64,000 nucleotides of DNA, from the NCBI GenBank assembly GCA_002224055.1, contig AZLU01000039.1, positions 1-64,000 of the forward strand. Direction: 5' to 3'. This DNA comes from Pezizomycotina sp. ARF18 (taxonomy: Eukaryota; Ascomycota). Both the position numbers and the translations under genes were made by a program. Below, in pieces: positions 24,327-35,939 of the stretch. The notes below the pieces were generated by a model. That model saw only the letters and a list, made by a program, of their open reading frames with translations, did no database searches and had not been told where the DNA came from. Within the stretch, counting starts at the first letter, position 1; each line of letters starts with the position of its first letter.

Positions 24327-26604
24327 TCATGAACCCGGGGCCACGCCGTAATTCCGCATCAGCTCATCCCAATATTGCCACTCGAGCGGGCTCCAATCTA
24401 TGGGCGCCGCCTCGGGTAGCGCATCGTCCGCATATATCGGGCTGCCACCGCCTTCACCGCGCGTACCAACCCCATTCCCTCCACCTCCCTCGCTACTACC
24501 GCCTACCCCTCCTCCGCTTCCTCCCCTCCTTCAGTACCCCTTCCTCATCGCGAAGCCCAATCTCCACCCCACCCGTCGCATCCTCATCCTTCTTCAACCT
24601 CGCCCTTAGCGTTTCTATGAAACCGGGAGTCTTATACTCCACCCCGCCTCCTGTACTCCGACTCCCTGTGATCCCACGCCTTAACCGCCAAATTCCCACG
24701 GCGACGTGCAGCGGACTACCGTTCATCAGCTCCGGGTGATGCTCGTACACTTCCTCGATCTCCACCCATGCCGCCTCCGCATCTTCGGGCGCTTCGTTCA
24801 TCATCCGTCGCACTTCTGATAGCACGATGATCAAAGCGTCGGACTGGAAGTGTACTTGTATGTGCCATATGTACCGCTGCGCGTCCGGGTTTTTGTACAC
24901 GGAGTTGTCCAGCGCTAGCATGCGCACGCAGGCTTTAATGACGGTATCACGGTCGGACTTCGGCATGGTCTTGTAATACCGCGGGTGTAACGCCGCGATG
25001 CGCATGCGGCTTATTATAGCCCTCGCGAGCGCGGTAATAAACTGGTGAAGCGGTACAGCAGGGTTACATAAGCTCACGAACCGCTTTTCCAACTGCGATT
25101 CTAATTCGTCTATCGCGGCTTTTTTATCCGCGAATGTTATAGCCGGATCGCTCCATAAGCTATTCCAATCCCCGCCGAATTTACGTATTAGGAACTCGCC
25201 GAATGACGCGCGGAGGTGGATGAAACTCATCTCCGTGAGGCCGTTGTGTTCGGCGGGTGGGGTGGTCATTTCGGGGTATATGTCCGCGTCGTTGGCGTTG
25301 CGGGGTGGGTGGGTATCCCAGTTTACGATCGAGACGGCGGGACCGCCGGATGCGTCGGCGCCCGAAGCGCGCCCGTCGAGGTGCCGGATTTGGATTGATA
25401 TCCGCCGGCGCATTTCTACTTCGAAGGGTGGGAGGTTTAGGGCTTCGCCGTCTTTGTGCAAGCCCATGCGCATAGCGATACGAACAGCTACGCCGCAGAG
25501 GACCCAGAAGGTGCCGAGTCTTGTGTGACGCGAATAGCCAGCTGAAAGCAAAAATCCTCGTTAGCACCATACGTATGTTTCTAAAATTGGGTAGGATAGA
25601 AGTTTACTTACTAAATAAAGTAAAAAGGCCTGTAATACCGTCAAATCCAACGTCCTCAGAAACTTCGCCTCTCCCAGAGCCCGCTCCGCTGCGGAGCGAT
25701 ACCTGACCAAGCACGCCTCCCTCTCCATCCCCAAACCCGTCTGTATCTCCTGCGCTGTCATCGAAATCGCCGAGACAAAGTATATCGAGAACATCAGCGC
25801 CGCCATCGGTTTCGACAACTTTCCGGGATTTGTCGCCGCTTCTGCTACTTTCTGCTGTAATGTCGGCGCGTGGACGATCTTACTCAGCGGGTTTACGTTG
25901 TCCAGAAACTTCTGCCAGAGGAGGAATACGTGCGCGGGGTCCGGGTGCAGGGCGGCGAGATCGACGGGGGCGAGCATTGCGTTGGCGCAGACACCGAGGA
26001 GGAAGCCGCTGGGATCTTCGCCAGTTTGTACTTCGCTGCTTACGCGGAGGATGTCTGTCTTGTCGCGGAACTATTGTCATTCAATTTTGATTAGCCGATT
26101 TACACTTTCGTCACCAAATTATAATTGAGAGGCAGTAGAGTGAGCGATAATAATTAAAGCAGAAGCAGCTATGTTTACCTCATCTGTCAGATTCGTCCAT
26201 ATATTGCTCTCCAAGTACCTCGAATTCCCATTCTGCGATATGAACCGTCCCGGCATCGAAGTGCCCGACTTCTTCCTCTCCGGCGGTAACGTTATAACGC
26301 CCTTAGGTTCTTCGTCATTACTATTATTACGGGCAGTGGTATTGTTGTTGCTAGTGGTATTGCTATTATCGTCGAAAGGGAATTTCCGTTTCCCTCTACG
26401 AGGCGGCTGTGGGATGACGGGTATACACTCGGCCCCGGAGCGCACGCAGGCGGAGCACGGCTGCTTCTTGTCGCATTTTACTTTCCGCTGCTTGCAGAGT
26501 GCGCAGGAGTATAGTTTCGCTGGCTGCTGTGGGTGTTGTTGGGGATGTGATGGGGCTGCGGATCCGGGAGTTGATGAGGATGTTGTAGGAGATTGCGATG
26601 ACAT
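24327..26604 (-). CDS. Zn2Cys6 transcription factor with fungal_trans domain
   Basis: Sequence-specific nuclear regulator of about 700 residues. The start at 26604 gives a Ser/Pro/Gln N-terminus, then a classical binuclear cluster with cysteines 34, 37, 44, 50, 53 and 60 (C-x2-C-x6-C-x5-C-x2-C-x6-C) and a basic PRRGKRKF linker. Introns are inferred at about 26071-26178 and 25542-25611 (GTAAGT...CAG). The middle region contains LMFSIYFVSAISM, GVAVRIAMRMGLHKDG and MRRRISIQIRHLDGRAS, the hallmark helices of the fungal_trans domain, followed by NANDADIYPEM. The frame shifts once near the second intron junction and once near 24,500, after which PIDWSPLEWQYWDELMRNYG gives a typical C-terminus ending at 24327. 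Targets cannot be read from sequence. The nearest genes are a small relic and an MFS pump 3-5 kb away; co-regulation is speculative. Confidence 0.88.
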
Positions 26605-28190
26605 CGGTAACCAAAACTAAAAAAGTAAAATAAAAATGAAGAGGCTGAAAAGAACTTCGTCGGATATTCTTCAAGATTCTCGGGCCTGAAGATTATACGA
26701 GATTCCCGGGGAAATACGATGGCTGGGTGTGTACGGAATGCCGAGATAATCAATACATCAAGGCCGAGACGACTAGGCTGTCGTTCATCTGTACTTTTTT
26801 TGTCGCGTGTAATATTTGATGGCATTTGGCGATGGAGGAGGGGGGATGAAAGGAAAAGGGAATTTTTGTCACCTTTGGATGACTGGACCGAAGCCGGGGA
26901 TAAATGTTCCCAAAATGGCGAAGTTCGAGATCCTTTCACTTTTTGGACCCAGCGGGTTGGGTTTTCGGAGGAGTACATTCGACCTCCGCTCCATGTATAC
27001 TGCGTTTCCCTATGTTTAAAAAAGTTTCTTCAGCCCTACGACTTGTGATCCTGTCGACAAGTTTGGCTTTGATGATATCGTCTCCACGCGGTGTAAACAT
27101 TATCTAAATCGAACTGGGTAAACCTTGTTGTGTTAATTTGTGTCGTGGGCATGCGTAAGAGATTGCTAAGTGTGAGAGAAAGGACTCGCGGCCTCGTATG
27201 ATTCCGATTGATCGGATCCGAATCCTACACTATGGAACAATCGGCTGCTTTGTTTATCCTTTCGGTAACGCCTATTATATCTAGAAGTTTGTGACTCAGG
27301 TTTTCGTCGATTGTCGAAGTGATACGAATGTAACCTATCGTGAAGCATAGATACAGTTGTTATTCTGAAGTATATACCTTCGCAGTTTGCGTATATACGT
27401 GGGCTTGCGGAAGGAAATTCTCAAAATTGGGAGGATTTCCCATCATAATTAGCGAGAGACGACGAACCGTAACAGAAAGACCTGCAAATTTGCAGCCTGG
27501 AGATACTTTGGTAGATCGTATATCGAATTCTGAATAAAAAAAAATATTACGGGCAAACTGTATTTATACCATGAAAGCGTAGATCGCAGACAGAGAAGCA
27601 GTCCTGAAAAAAGGAAACTTATCGTGATAGGCGAGCACAAGCGTTTTGGACATATATTTGTATCTTAAGAAGCTTGAACCAATCTGGGCAATATATCATC
27701 ATCAAGACTGGCGGCAGCCGGCAACTCTAGGGTTCACCACTTTACAGGGCTTGGAATTCTTGTCTTTTCTCGACGGCGGTAAGGTTAAAGCCTCACTGGA
27801 TTGTGGAGAGTCGCGGGATCCAAGACCTTAGAACCCGAGACTTACTGAATAGGGGACTTTGAAGAATCTTATCATTCCGGATCCACATGCACATTTCGTT
27901 GTGCGGGTTGACAGATCCACGGAAATCGACGGAGATACAACGGTTGACTCTTTACAGATAGTTTCGAGCGTTTTGACAGGGACGAAACTTTTCAGAGGCT
28001 CTGCAACTCTGTAGTTATTGTTTTTCGTATTGATACTAACAATTGTGAAGACTTTGTCATGGAAAAACCACTAGCACAAATAGGACTTCAAATTTATCGT
28101 CAAAAATAAAACTACTTAACACAAAATCGCAATAGTCAGTTACAACAATAGCGTACGCAATTGTGAATCACAACCGGTCATTCTTAACAA
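26605..28190. other. Upstream region of the transcription factor; no gene seen
   Basis: The 109-codon plus-strand frame at 26719-27048 overlaps the likely promoter of the minus-strand transcription factor and shows no motif. From 27050 to 28190 only short frames occur and I see nothing else. Confidence 0.5.
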
Positions 28191-28199
28191 ACATAACAG

Positions 28200-28850
28200 C
28201 TAGGCAATGACATGACGGACAATGATAACAAGACCGAAAGAGTGTTTGTTTTTCACATCATTATATGCGGAGAATGTCAGGATCACCGGCGTTTTTTCTC
28301 CATAAGAAATCCTCTCCAATCCGTGTGGAAGCCCATGATCCCAGATCACTTTCCCTACTCCATTGGCCGTTGAGTTTTGAAAATTCCCAATGAACGAATC
28401 AGACAGCGATCGTGACCAATCATGTTCTGTTTCCGTCCCATCTCGGGTCCGAAACACGCCAAGCGTCTCGAACCCCTATAAAAATCCTACCCGCAAATCC
28501 GTCGTATATACGATGAACACCATATAACCACCTCCGTGGGTCACTTCGGGCCGAAGCCCATTATACTTGGCAGAGACATCGCAAGCCATCAGAGCACCTT
28601 CAATTAACAATCTGAGTGGGACCATCGCTTGTAGTGGCACCCCTTTCGGAAGGAACCGATAATTAGGGAGGAATGATTGGATACGGCGGGTCGACGTTCC
28701 CCGAGATCACATCCGGAAAGGTTCTCGTCTAGTGGTGTCACTGGTGTGCAAGGACCACGAGGGTTTGGAAAAGGCTTGATTGCGCTGGGCGAACTAGGGC
28801 TTGCGAGGAACAGCGGTGAAAACTGCCAATTTCGGCGTAACGCTAAGAGA
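28200..28850 (-). pseudogene. Relic or mis-sequenced small unknown protein
   Basis: Protein-like sequence runs on the minus strand. A frame containing NPRGPCTPVTPLDENLSG and AVSNHSSLIIGSFRKG (about 28830-28650) passes, after a shift in a GGGG run, into MVPLRLLIEGALMACDVSAK and VTHGGGYMVFIVYTTDL. After an in-frame TAG it continues GVFRTRDGTETEHDW, FQNSTANGVGKVIWDHGLPH and TPVILTFSAYND, ending VRHVIA at 28200. The C-terminal block looks like a compact beta-rich domain. No start codon in the first frame is evident. I do not recognise the family. The single TAG may be a base error, a very short intron artefact or true inactivation. Confidence 0.4.
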
Positions 28851-29380
28851 CAAATTGAAGATTGCTTTCAACTAGTGTGATGAAACGATCCCAGAAGCTG
28901 GAGCCGACCGTATTTCTTTTAGCCTTTAGAGATGTATCGTGCGTATGCGTCTATAGTAGAATTTGTCTATAGCAATTGGGTTGGGAAAGCGGATGGAGAA
29001 TACCTCCGTCACCTTTAATTACGCATTTAAGAGTTTACAATCGCACGAGAGAGCAGACAAAAAAGCCTCCAGTATATGTATCTATATTTATTTTATATTT
29101 TACATTTCTTTTATGAGAAAGGGATATATAAGAAGAGCATGGAAACTCCTTTCTAGATCTTTTATTTATCTCATGTTATCATATCAATCCGAAACAAACA
29201 ACATCCGAACAACTGAATATCAATTACATCACTACTATTATATAAATACGACGTATAGTAGAAGTGATACCAGATTATATCTATAAGAAGCTAACAGCTT
29301 TAGACGCCGATAACCGCTCTTAGAGAGCATATACGCCATCCTATTTCACTAACGATTGCTACCATACACATATCCTCACG

Positions 29381-31112
29381 ATGTCTTCGCCAAACGACCG
29401 CCCTATAACGGCGGATTCCGAAAAGGGATCCCGCTCGCGCTCAGCTTCCATCGTCCGCAACATGGAAGCAGGAGCAACGCCGAAGAAAACGACAACAATC
29501 TGCAGCCCATGGAGACCCTACACGCCGTTACCACCGTCGCTTCGGTCTACCCCGACAAGAAGCGCTTGATCCCCTCACGATATCCCTCTACCTCACCGTC
29601 TTCCTCGTAGCCCTCGACCGTACCATCATCGCCACCGCCATCCCTAGAATAACGGACCACTTCCACTCGCTAGGTGACGTAGGATGGTACGGTTCGGCAT
29701 ATCTGTTGACAGCGTGCTCGTTCCAGCTCGTTTTCGGACGTATTTACACCTTTTACAACCCCAAAAACGTCTACTTGACCGCCATCTTCCTGTTCGAAGT
29801 CGGTAGTGCTTTATGTGGTGCAGCGAATAGTTCCACGACGTTCATCATCGGTAGGGCTATTGCGGGTTTAGGTAGCAGCGTATATTCTCTGGAGCTGTCA
29901 TCATCCTCGTCAACGCCGTACCATTACACAAGCGGCCGATGTACCAGGGCTTCATCGGCGCCGTATTTGCCGTTGCGTCCGTTATAGGTCCGCTGCTTGG
30001 CGGCGTGTTCACGGATAAGGTCTCGTGGAGATGGTGCTTCTACATCAACTTGCCCGTCGGAGGCGTGGCCGTGGCCATTATGCTGGTCGTGCTGCGGCTT
30101 CCACCCAATACCCAGAAGAGGCCGCCTCTGAACGTGCAGTTCCGCCGCCTCGACCGCTCGGTACGCTGTTCTTCATGCCAGCATCATCTGCCTGCTGCTC
30201 GCTCTCCAGTGGGGCGGTTCGACGTACGCGTGGTCGTCCGGCCGCGTGATCGCACTCCTCGTTGTCTTTGCCGTGCTCCTTGCCGGTTTCGTCGCCGTGC
30301 AAGTCTTCTTCCACCGCGGTGAGAACGCAGATGACGCTACCATCCCCGTCCGCATCTTCACCCAGCGTTCCATCTACTCCGGCTTCCTGTTCGTCATCTT
30401 CGCTGCCGGAGCCATGATGAGTATCGTCTACTACGTCCCCATTTGGTTCCAAGCCATCAAGGGCGTCAGCGCCGTAAACTCCGGAATCCGAACCCTCCCG
30501 TTCGTCGCGGCCTCGTCATCGCGAGTATCTCTACTGGTATCCTCGTTACAAACATCGGTTACTATACCCCCTTCATGTATCTCTCCTGTATCTTGCTCTC
30601 AGTTGGTGCTGGACTCATCAGTACATTCTGGATCCACACCCCCTCAAGCCACTGGATCGGCTTCCAGTTCCTCGCGGGCATGGCATGGGTTTCGGAATGC
30701 AGCAGCCGTCGGTCGCCGCCCAAACCATCCTGAAGCATAAAGACGTACCCATCGGTGTATCCATCATGTTCTTCGCGCAGAACTTCGGAGGAGCCTTGTT
30801 CATCTCCGTCACGCAGAATTTGTTCGAGCAAGGCTCGTCGACGGGTTGAGGGGGCGCGATGACCTGAACCCGGCTTTGGTCGTTGGAACGGGAGCTACGG
30901 AACTGACGAAGGTGTTCAGCAAGCAGCAGTTGGGACAGGTGCTTGTTATTTATAATAGCGCGCTGAGGAAGGCGTTCCACGTTGCCATCGTGTGCGCGTG
31001 CCTAACGGTCATTGGTGCGGCGGTATGGAGTGGAAGAGCGTCAAAAGGTTAAGCAGCAGAGGGACGCGAGAAGGCGGCGAAGCAGGAGACTAGAGCGAGA
31101 GCGCCGGTGTAG
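29381..31112 (+). CDS. MFS efflux pump, DHA2 (14-TMS) type, frame interrupted
   Basis: Plasma-membrane drug:proton antiporter of the major facilitator superfamily. The ATG at 29381 gives a hydrophilic N-terminus ([17 protein letters not shown]). Then come [20 protein letters not shown] (first helix with the D1-type motif), [28 protein letters not shown], the motif-C signature [19 protein letters not shown] with [24 protein letters not shown], and [16 protein letters not shown], plus [11 protein letters not shown] and [14 protein letters not shown]. The stop is near 31112 after a basic tail. About eight single-base shifts break the frame (near 29,490, 29,565, 29,885, 30,160, 30,175, 30,510, 30,690 and 30,830). 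In each case adding one base restores a conserved family motif, so these look like missing bases in the consensus. No introns are needed. Substrates are unknown; the family exports toxins, drugs or secondary metabolites. Confidence 0.88.
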
Positions 31113-31119
31113 AGGACGC

Positions 31120-31555
31120 TCCGGCTCGGGACTCGGAGGCTTAGAGAGAAATTACACATTATTACCACCCTACACCACATTTTCTAATTGCTCATAGTTC
31201 ACGATCATGTTCTAATTCTCCTCTCACGATACCATTTGTTTTTCTTTATTGTTTATGTTTCCATCAACAAAGAAAAGTATAATTGCATTCAACGTTTCAT
31301 CTCCTGTACATAGCCATTCCTCTTTCATACCGTTAACGATAGAATAGTCCTAATAATTGCATCAGAATGGAATATAACAAAAAAAATTTTTTTTTGATAA
31401 CCATTAACTATCATAATCATCTCTTAGTCCCATCGAGAAAAGTGAATTGAATTGAATTTTGAATTAAAAACCCTAGATTCTGTGACTCATGATATCCTAC
31501 ACCACCCGAAATACACGTTATATGTCGCTTTCAACGCATTGAACGTCAACATATA
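31120..31555. other. 3' flank of the MFS gene
   Basis: A/T-rich stretch with an A6T9 run near 31380-31396 and no coding signal. It separates the pump gene from the initiator tRNA gene. Confidence 0.5.
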
Positions 31556-31561
31556 CCGATA

Positions 31562-31664
31562 AGCAACATGGCGCAATGGCAGCGCGCCGGGCTCATAATT
31601 TCTGACCGCACAGCGGTTTGGATAAGGAACCCGGAGGAAGTCAGATCGATACTGACTGTTGCTA
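31562..31664 (+). tRNA. Initiator tRNA-Met (CAT) with 31-nt intron
   Basis: Complete cloverleaf. The acceptor stem is AGCAACA/TGTTGCT, the D stem GCGC/GCGC, the anticodon stem CCGGG/CCCGG, the loop CTCATA|A with anticodon CAT, and the T stem GTCAG/CTGAC with loop ATCGATA. Eukaryotic initiator marks are all present: A1-T72 pair, three consecutive G-C pairs at the bottom of the anticodon stem, and A54 with A60 instead of the usual T54 in the T loop. Between positions 37 and 38 lies a 31-nt insert (31598-31628), the normal place for a nuclear tRNA intron. The spliced length is 72 nt. A T8 Pol III terminator follows at 31677-31684. An intron in an initiator tRNA is unusual. Confidence 0.93.
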
Positions 31665-31676
31665 GAAGGATTTATC

Positions 31677-31684
31677 TTTTTTTT
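31677..31684 (+). terminator. Pol III terminator of the initiator tRNA
   Basis: A run of eight T begins 12 bases after the discriminator base of the initiator tRNA-Met gene, the standard stop signal for RNA polymerase III. Confidence 0.8.
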
Positions 31685-32002
31685 CTCCCTTGGACAAATT
31701 CTATAGAAGGGGTACCTATCCCACAGACAACTTTTTGTTCCTCCTAACTTCCGTTTGTCATTCCATGAAATACTCGAATAGAATTGGCTCTTCCTTTCAT
31801 GTATTAGACTTCCCCGCTCCAGCTCTATTGTATTATTACCATGCTCAATTATCGCTGTCCGTTTTTTTTTTTTTTTTTTTTTTTTTGGATTACTCAGCCG
31901 TGGCGCACTCTATTAGTACGATCCCTAAGTCAACAAAAAAAAAAAAAAAAAAAAAGAAAGAAAGAAAAAACCGGAACTCCAGAACATCCGTTCAAAATGA
32001 AA

Positions 32003-32073
32003 AGCAACAGTCAGTTTTGATCTGACAGCCTCCGATCATGAGACCGGCGCTCTCCCAATTGAGCTATGCTGCT
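32003..32073 (-). tRNA. tRNA-Met (CAT), initiator-like arms with elongator-like D arm
   Basis: The acceptor stem is AGCAGCA/TGTTGCT, the D stem GCTC/GAGC with loop AATTGGGA, the anticodon stem CCGGT/ATCGG, and the T stem GTCAG/CTGAC with loop ATCAAAA. The 3' acceptor strand and T stem are identical to those of the initiator tRNA 340 bp away on the other strand, including A54 and A60. The D arm and the anticodon stem (no G-C triplet) are elongator-like. The anticodon loop has six bases instead of seven and total length is 71, so one base seems missing after CTCATG, as in other genes here. No intron. A TTTT follows just downstream. It may be a real elongator/initiator hybrid or a pseudogene. 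Confidence 0.7.
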
Positions 32074-32079
32074 TTTTAT

Positions 32080-33420
32080 TGTTTTTGTTGAATCTTGGAT
32101 GGGTATTGGAGTATATAAACAATATTAAATTTGGGATGAGTCAAAGGTCATGTATCGCAGGAAGAGTAATCTTGTGAAACACCCGACACAGCTTTTATTT
32201 GCTTCAAGTACGAGTAAAGCTGTAGGCATACTGGTTTTCAGTTTCCTTCTCCTGAGTAATATTCAGATACCGAAAGACTAATATTCGGGAGAGTCTTTTA
32301 GTCGACGCTCTGAATTTTATAAAGGGAAGGCAAAACTCAACTTTCCGGATGATAGTTAAAGCGTTCTGAAACCAACACCAATGTTTTTATGACCCCTAAC
32401 TCCAGATCAACTGGATTGAAATGATGTGGCTTTCACGGTGAGAACAAGTATTCCATGTACGCATAAATTAGATCCGCGTTGTAAATAATTGGGATTCAAT
32501 GGCCGTGCCTATTCTATTCATAGCAAATGATCAAGACTTTATCAGATAGAGCTATAGAGAACATATCCGCTTGGTGCCTCATTCTGAAGGTGAATCTTGC
32601 CAAAGAAGTATGCTCATGAGTCATGACTCTGGCCCTTCCTACTGATTGACGTGAAATGTTTTGTTAGAAATGCTCACTCATAAATTTACCGCCTAGATAT
32701 TCTGCCTTGTGTAACGGTAGCCGTGATATACAACGTGCGGGGGCTTCGTACGTGTGTAACCTAAGTTCTGTACCATAAAGATCGTGAATGATGAAATAAA
32801 GCTTTTGGCAAGCGGGTGTGGTGTACCCGCTAGAGACAAAATGCGGGGTAGTTAAGTAGGGTTTAGAGTTAGTGATTTTGTCTGCAGGAGCGTTCATTGA
32901 TATAAAAAGCAAGTCTTGTATAATCTCGGGAACCAAGTCGATATATTCTGTGATAAAATGCACGCTGCCTTTCAAAATCATGAGTGTAAGTCGATCTTGG
33001 ATTTGGTTTATATGGGAGAAAGATTTTGCACAGTTTATGTACCCTAGTATATGCTTTTGTTTTAATGTTCAAGGGAAATATACAGAAAGAAACCAAAGAA
33101 ACCAATTTGTGAAGGTCTGGAACGCCCAATACCGCCACTATATATACAAACAGAATATTATTTATAGACAATGAACTATATCATATTTTCCGTATTATGC
33201 GACATGTGCTTCCCCTGCTCAACTCAACGTTCGCCGAGCATCTCCACTCCTTCCTCATCTGCACCTCTATACCTATCCGCCGGATTATCATGGCTGCTCA
33301 TACCGGTACTCCTCCTACTAAACCCGAAAAGCCACCCACCACCCTTATTCCACCTCTGCTCTCTTCTCAAAGCTTGGTCCATCCTAACATCCCGAATCTA
33401 TACGCTCCGCCGCTTCTATC
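32080..33420. other. Gene-free stretch
   Basis: Two overlapping 100-codon frames near 32870-33174 on opposite strands mirror each other and show no motif. The plus-strand frames at 33171-33548 are antisense to the end of the DUF3433 gene. Long T and A tracts lie just before this stretch (31861-31886 and 31935-31956). No gene is supported. Confidence 0.5.
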
Positions 33421-35936
33421 TTACTCGAATCCTCGATACAAGACACCACGTCTTCTCGTTTCGTCCCTCTGCCTCTCCCGTGACCTCTCCCGCTCCAGCC
33501 GCTGCTCGTGCTCGTAGTACTCGAACGTGTGCGGCGCCGCGGTCGTAGTCGACAGAATGGTAGGCGGTAGTGGTTCTTTCGCCCTGAACCAGCCGAAGCC
33601 GTACCGTCTATGTCTAAGTAGCTCGAACATACGCTCGTTGCCGCGGAGGTCGCGGGTAGTGCTTAGTCCCTTGAACGGCGCGACGCCGGGGTTTAATCCT
33701 CCCGCGCTTCCGCTTTCGGCTTTGGTAGTGCTCGCATCGTCGTTTAGTAGGCTGCTAGCATATAGCAGACTGACTACGCTGGCGATATCGCCGACTTCTC
33801 TTGGTAAGAAAGGCTTCCGGCGGGCGATGTAGACTACTACTGTCAATACAATCTGCCCGGAAAGGATTACTATGGTGAGTATGAACGAAATTATCCCGGT
33901 GTGCTGCGTCACACTGTCGTTGTCCAAATTTTCAGGCCCTTGTGCGTTTCGGCTTGGTACAGCGCCAGCGCGAAGTTCACCGCGGAACCGACGGTGACGG
34001 TATATACTTCTACGAGGCCGCTCATCGCCGTCGTCATAGCTAGTAAACCGTCACCGTTGTACGCTGCTTGTACTACGATCCAGAGCGGGATGGTGCCGGT
34101 GTAATCTAAAAATATCGACCGGCGCGCGCACGCGTTTTGCTTATTGAGGGTGTAGTACGGCTGCAATGTTCGTAGCGAGCGGTCAACAACGCCCCAGACT
34201 GTCTTTAAGCCGATGGAGACGGCGGTGAAGATGATCGAGGTCGTGCGGGCGGAGAAGTATCCGAGCGCTTTGTGGAAGTTAATGAAGGAGGAATGTGCGG
34301 AGCCATAAGTACAACCCGATGAAGAAACCTAGGTTGAATAGCAATACGAGGATAAAAGGAACAATGCATAATACGTGCAGTATCGGCGGTGTCCGTCGGT
34401 TGGTAGTAATTTCTCCGCCATGTGTGTGAAGAACATTTTCACGCGCGACGTTTTCGAGCTCTCTTCGAACAACCTGTGGTGGCGGAGGCGTAGTACGTCC
34501 GGTCGGACGCCGAAGCCGGTGTTCTCGATACGGTACACGAGCCGCCCGTCGTCTTCACGCTCCGACAGATTGAGTCGGTACCGCTGGTTCTCGAAGCGGC
34601 GCTCCATTACTTTCGTTTTTTCCGTCATCACGCCGCGGAATTCCGACAAAAAGGCGTCGGATTCGGCCGCTATGCTCGCGACGGAGGCAATGTTCGAGGG
34701 ATCGTGTAGGAGCCCCGTCCGCCGCGTTAGGAGGATCCATATCAGCGCCACAGCGAGTATTACTATGAGACCAATGTCCCCTGCAGTAATCGACTGAACA
34801 CCGGATCCACGATGACTATAAACGGGTCTTTTGCGGCGGGAAAGTGCTTCACCGTAAACAGGCCGCTCTGAAAGATCGGCGCGAATGCGAAAGCAAGAAT
34901 ACTCGCACCGCTGCTACACAATACCGCCCAATGACGAAGCGATATCGCTTGAAACGGCGTCAATATAATCCAAAACTCGAAGTAATTAACCGTTAAACTA
35001 TGACTCCCCAAACAACCTTTCTCGTGATTCTTTGCGGACGTAAGCTGGTAGTACGGCTCGCACTTTTTGACGGCGGAATCCGTCGCTTCCCAGAATATAC
35101 CGTAGGCGACCTGTATCAATATCGGCAAGTAATTCCACGCGAAGTACCGCCATATGCTAACGTCGTTTAAATTTCGCTCTTTGTAGCGAACTATCCCCTT
35201 CGGAAACTTCTTTTCGTCGTCTTGCGGTCGCTGAGACATGAAGAGGAGTAGTTGTATGCCTGCGATTAGTGCGGCGGAGAATAAAGCGAGTATGACGAGG
35301 TAGAGCGTTTTCATGGGTAGGTTTCCAGTTTGCGCGCCGCCGGAATGCGGCGCGGCGGACGAGGAGTTCGATGTGCGCTAGGGAATCCTTGCGGGATGCA
35401 TCGTACATGTCTACGGGCGGAACTACGTCGGGGTTGTAGTGGTGGTGCGGCGGGAGATGGTGGTGTTGGGATTTCGTGTTGTCATCGTCGACGGAGGGGA
35501 GGAGGGGTTGGGTGATATCTATCGTCGCCGGAAGACTTGTTAATATTCATTTCGCTCGTGAAACATTATATTATTATTATTCAAGAAAAGGAAATGTAAG
35601 AGAGCTTTACGATCTTGTCCGATACTTGGACTCGAAGCGGCTGATATCGGCTGGTTCGTTTGAGAATATGGGCTGCGCTCGCGTGTATGGTCATGTCCAC
35701 CTGGCGAGACTGCCGCTGCGGTCGGGAGAGGGAGCGGTTTACGGGGAAAGACTGTTGGGAGATGGAGAAGGAGAATGGGAGCTCATGATTGGTTTCGAAG
35801 GCGAGTGAGAGGACGATGCTGTAGGAGATGTCGGTTGCGGTGAAGAACCGGCCAGTGGGTTCAGCTTCTGGCCGTGCTGAGAGTGCCTGAAAACCCGTCC
35901 TTGTACTTCCCCCAGAGAGAGTCTGTTGTCAGCCAT
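33421..35936 (-). CDS. DUF3433-family multi-pass membrane protein
   Basis: About 810 residues. The start at 35936 (MADNRLSLGEVQGRVFRH) leads a Ser/Pro-rich cytosolic N-terminus. An intron at about 35536-35610 (GTAAAG...AAG) joins to a His/Pro-rich segment with DMYDASRKDSLAHIE. Then come helix TLYLVILALFSAALIAGIQL and the family hallmark SIWRYFAWNYLPILIQVAYG with CEPYYQLTSAKN, a second block LTPFQAISLRHWAVLCSSGA, further paired helices in changing frames at 34750-33910 (an N-terminal-half-like repeat including ADGLLA-type linker), and a last helix SFILTIVILSGQIVLTVVVY. The tail GYGFGW-like (RRYGFGWFRAKE) and the charged end stop at 33421. Four to six single-base shifts interrupt the frame (for example near 35,500, 35,345, 34,760, 34,330, 33,920). 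The family is fungal-specific and of unknown function, probably with two repeats of transmembrane bundles. Confidence 0.8.
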
Positions 35937-35939
35937 GCA

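Noticed and set aside
26171-26620. 149-codon plus-strand frame over the zinc-cluster exon
   Set aside because: Antisense to the Zn2Cys6 domain, whose six cysteines are in perfect spacing on the minus strand.
26719-27048. 109-codon plus-strand frame
   Set aside because: Lies in the likely promoter of the transcription factor, no motif, composition unlike the coding genes around.
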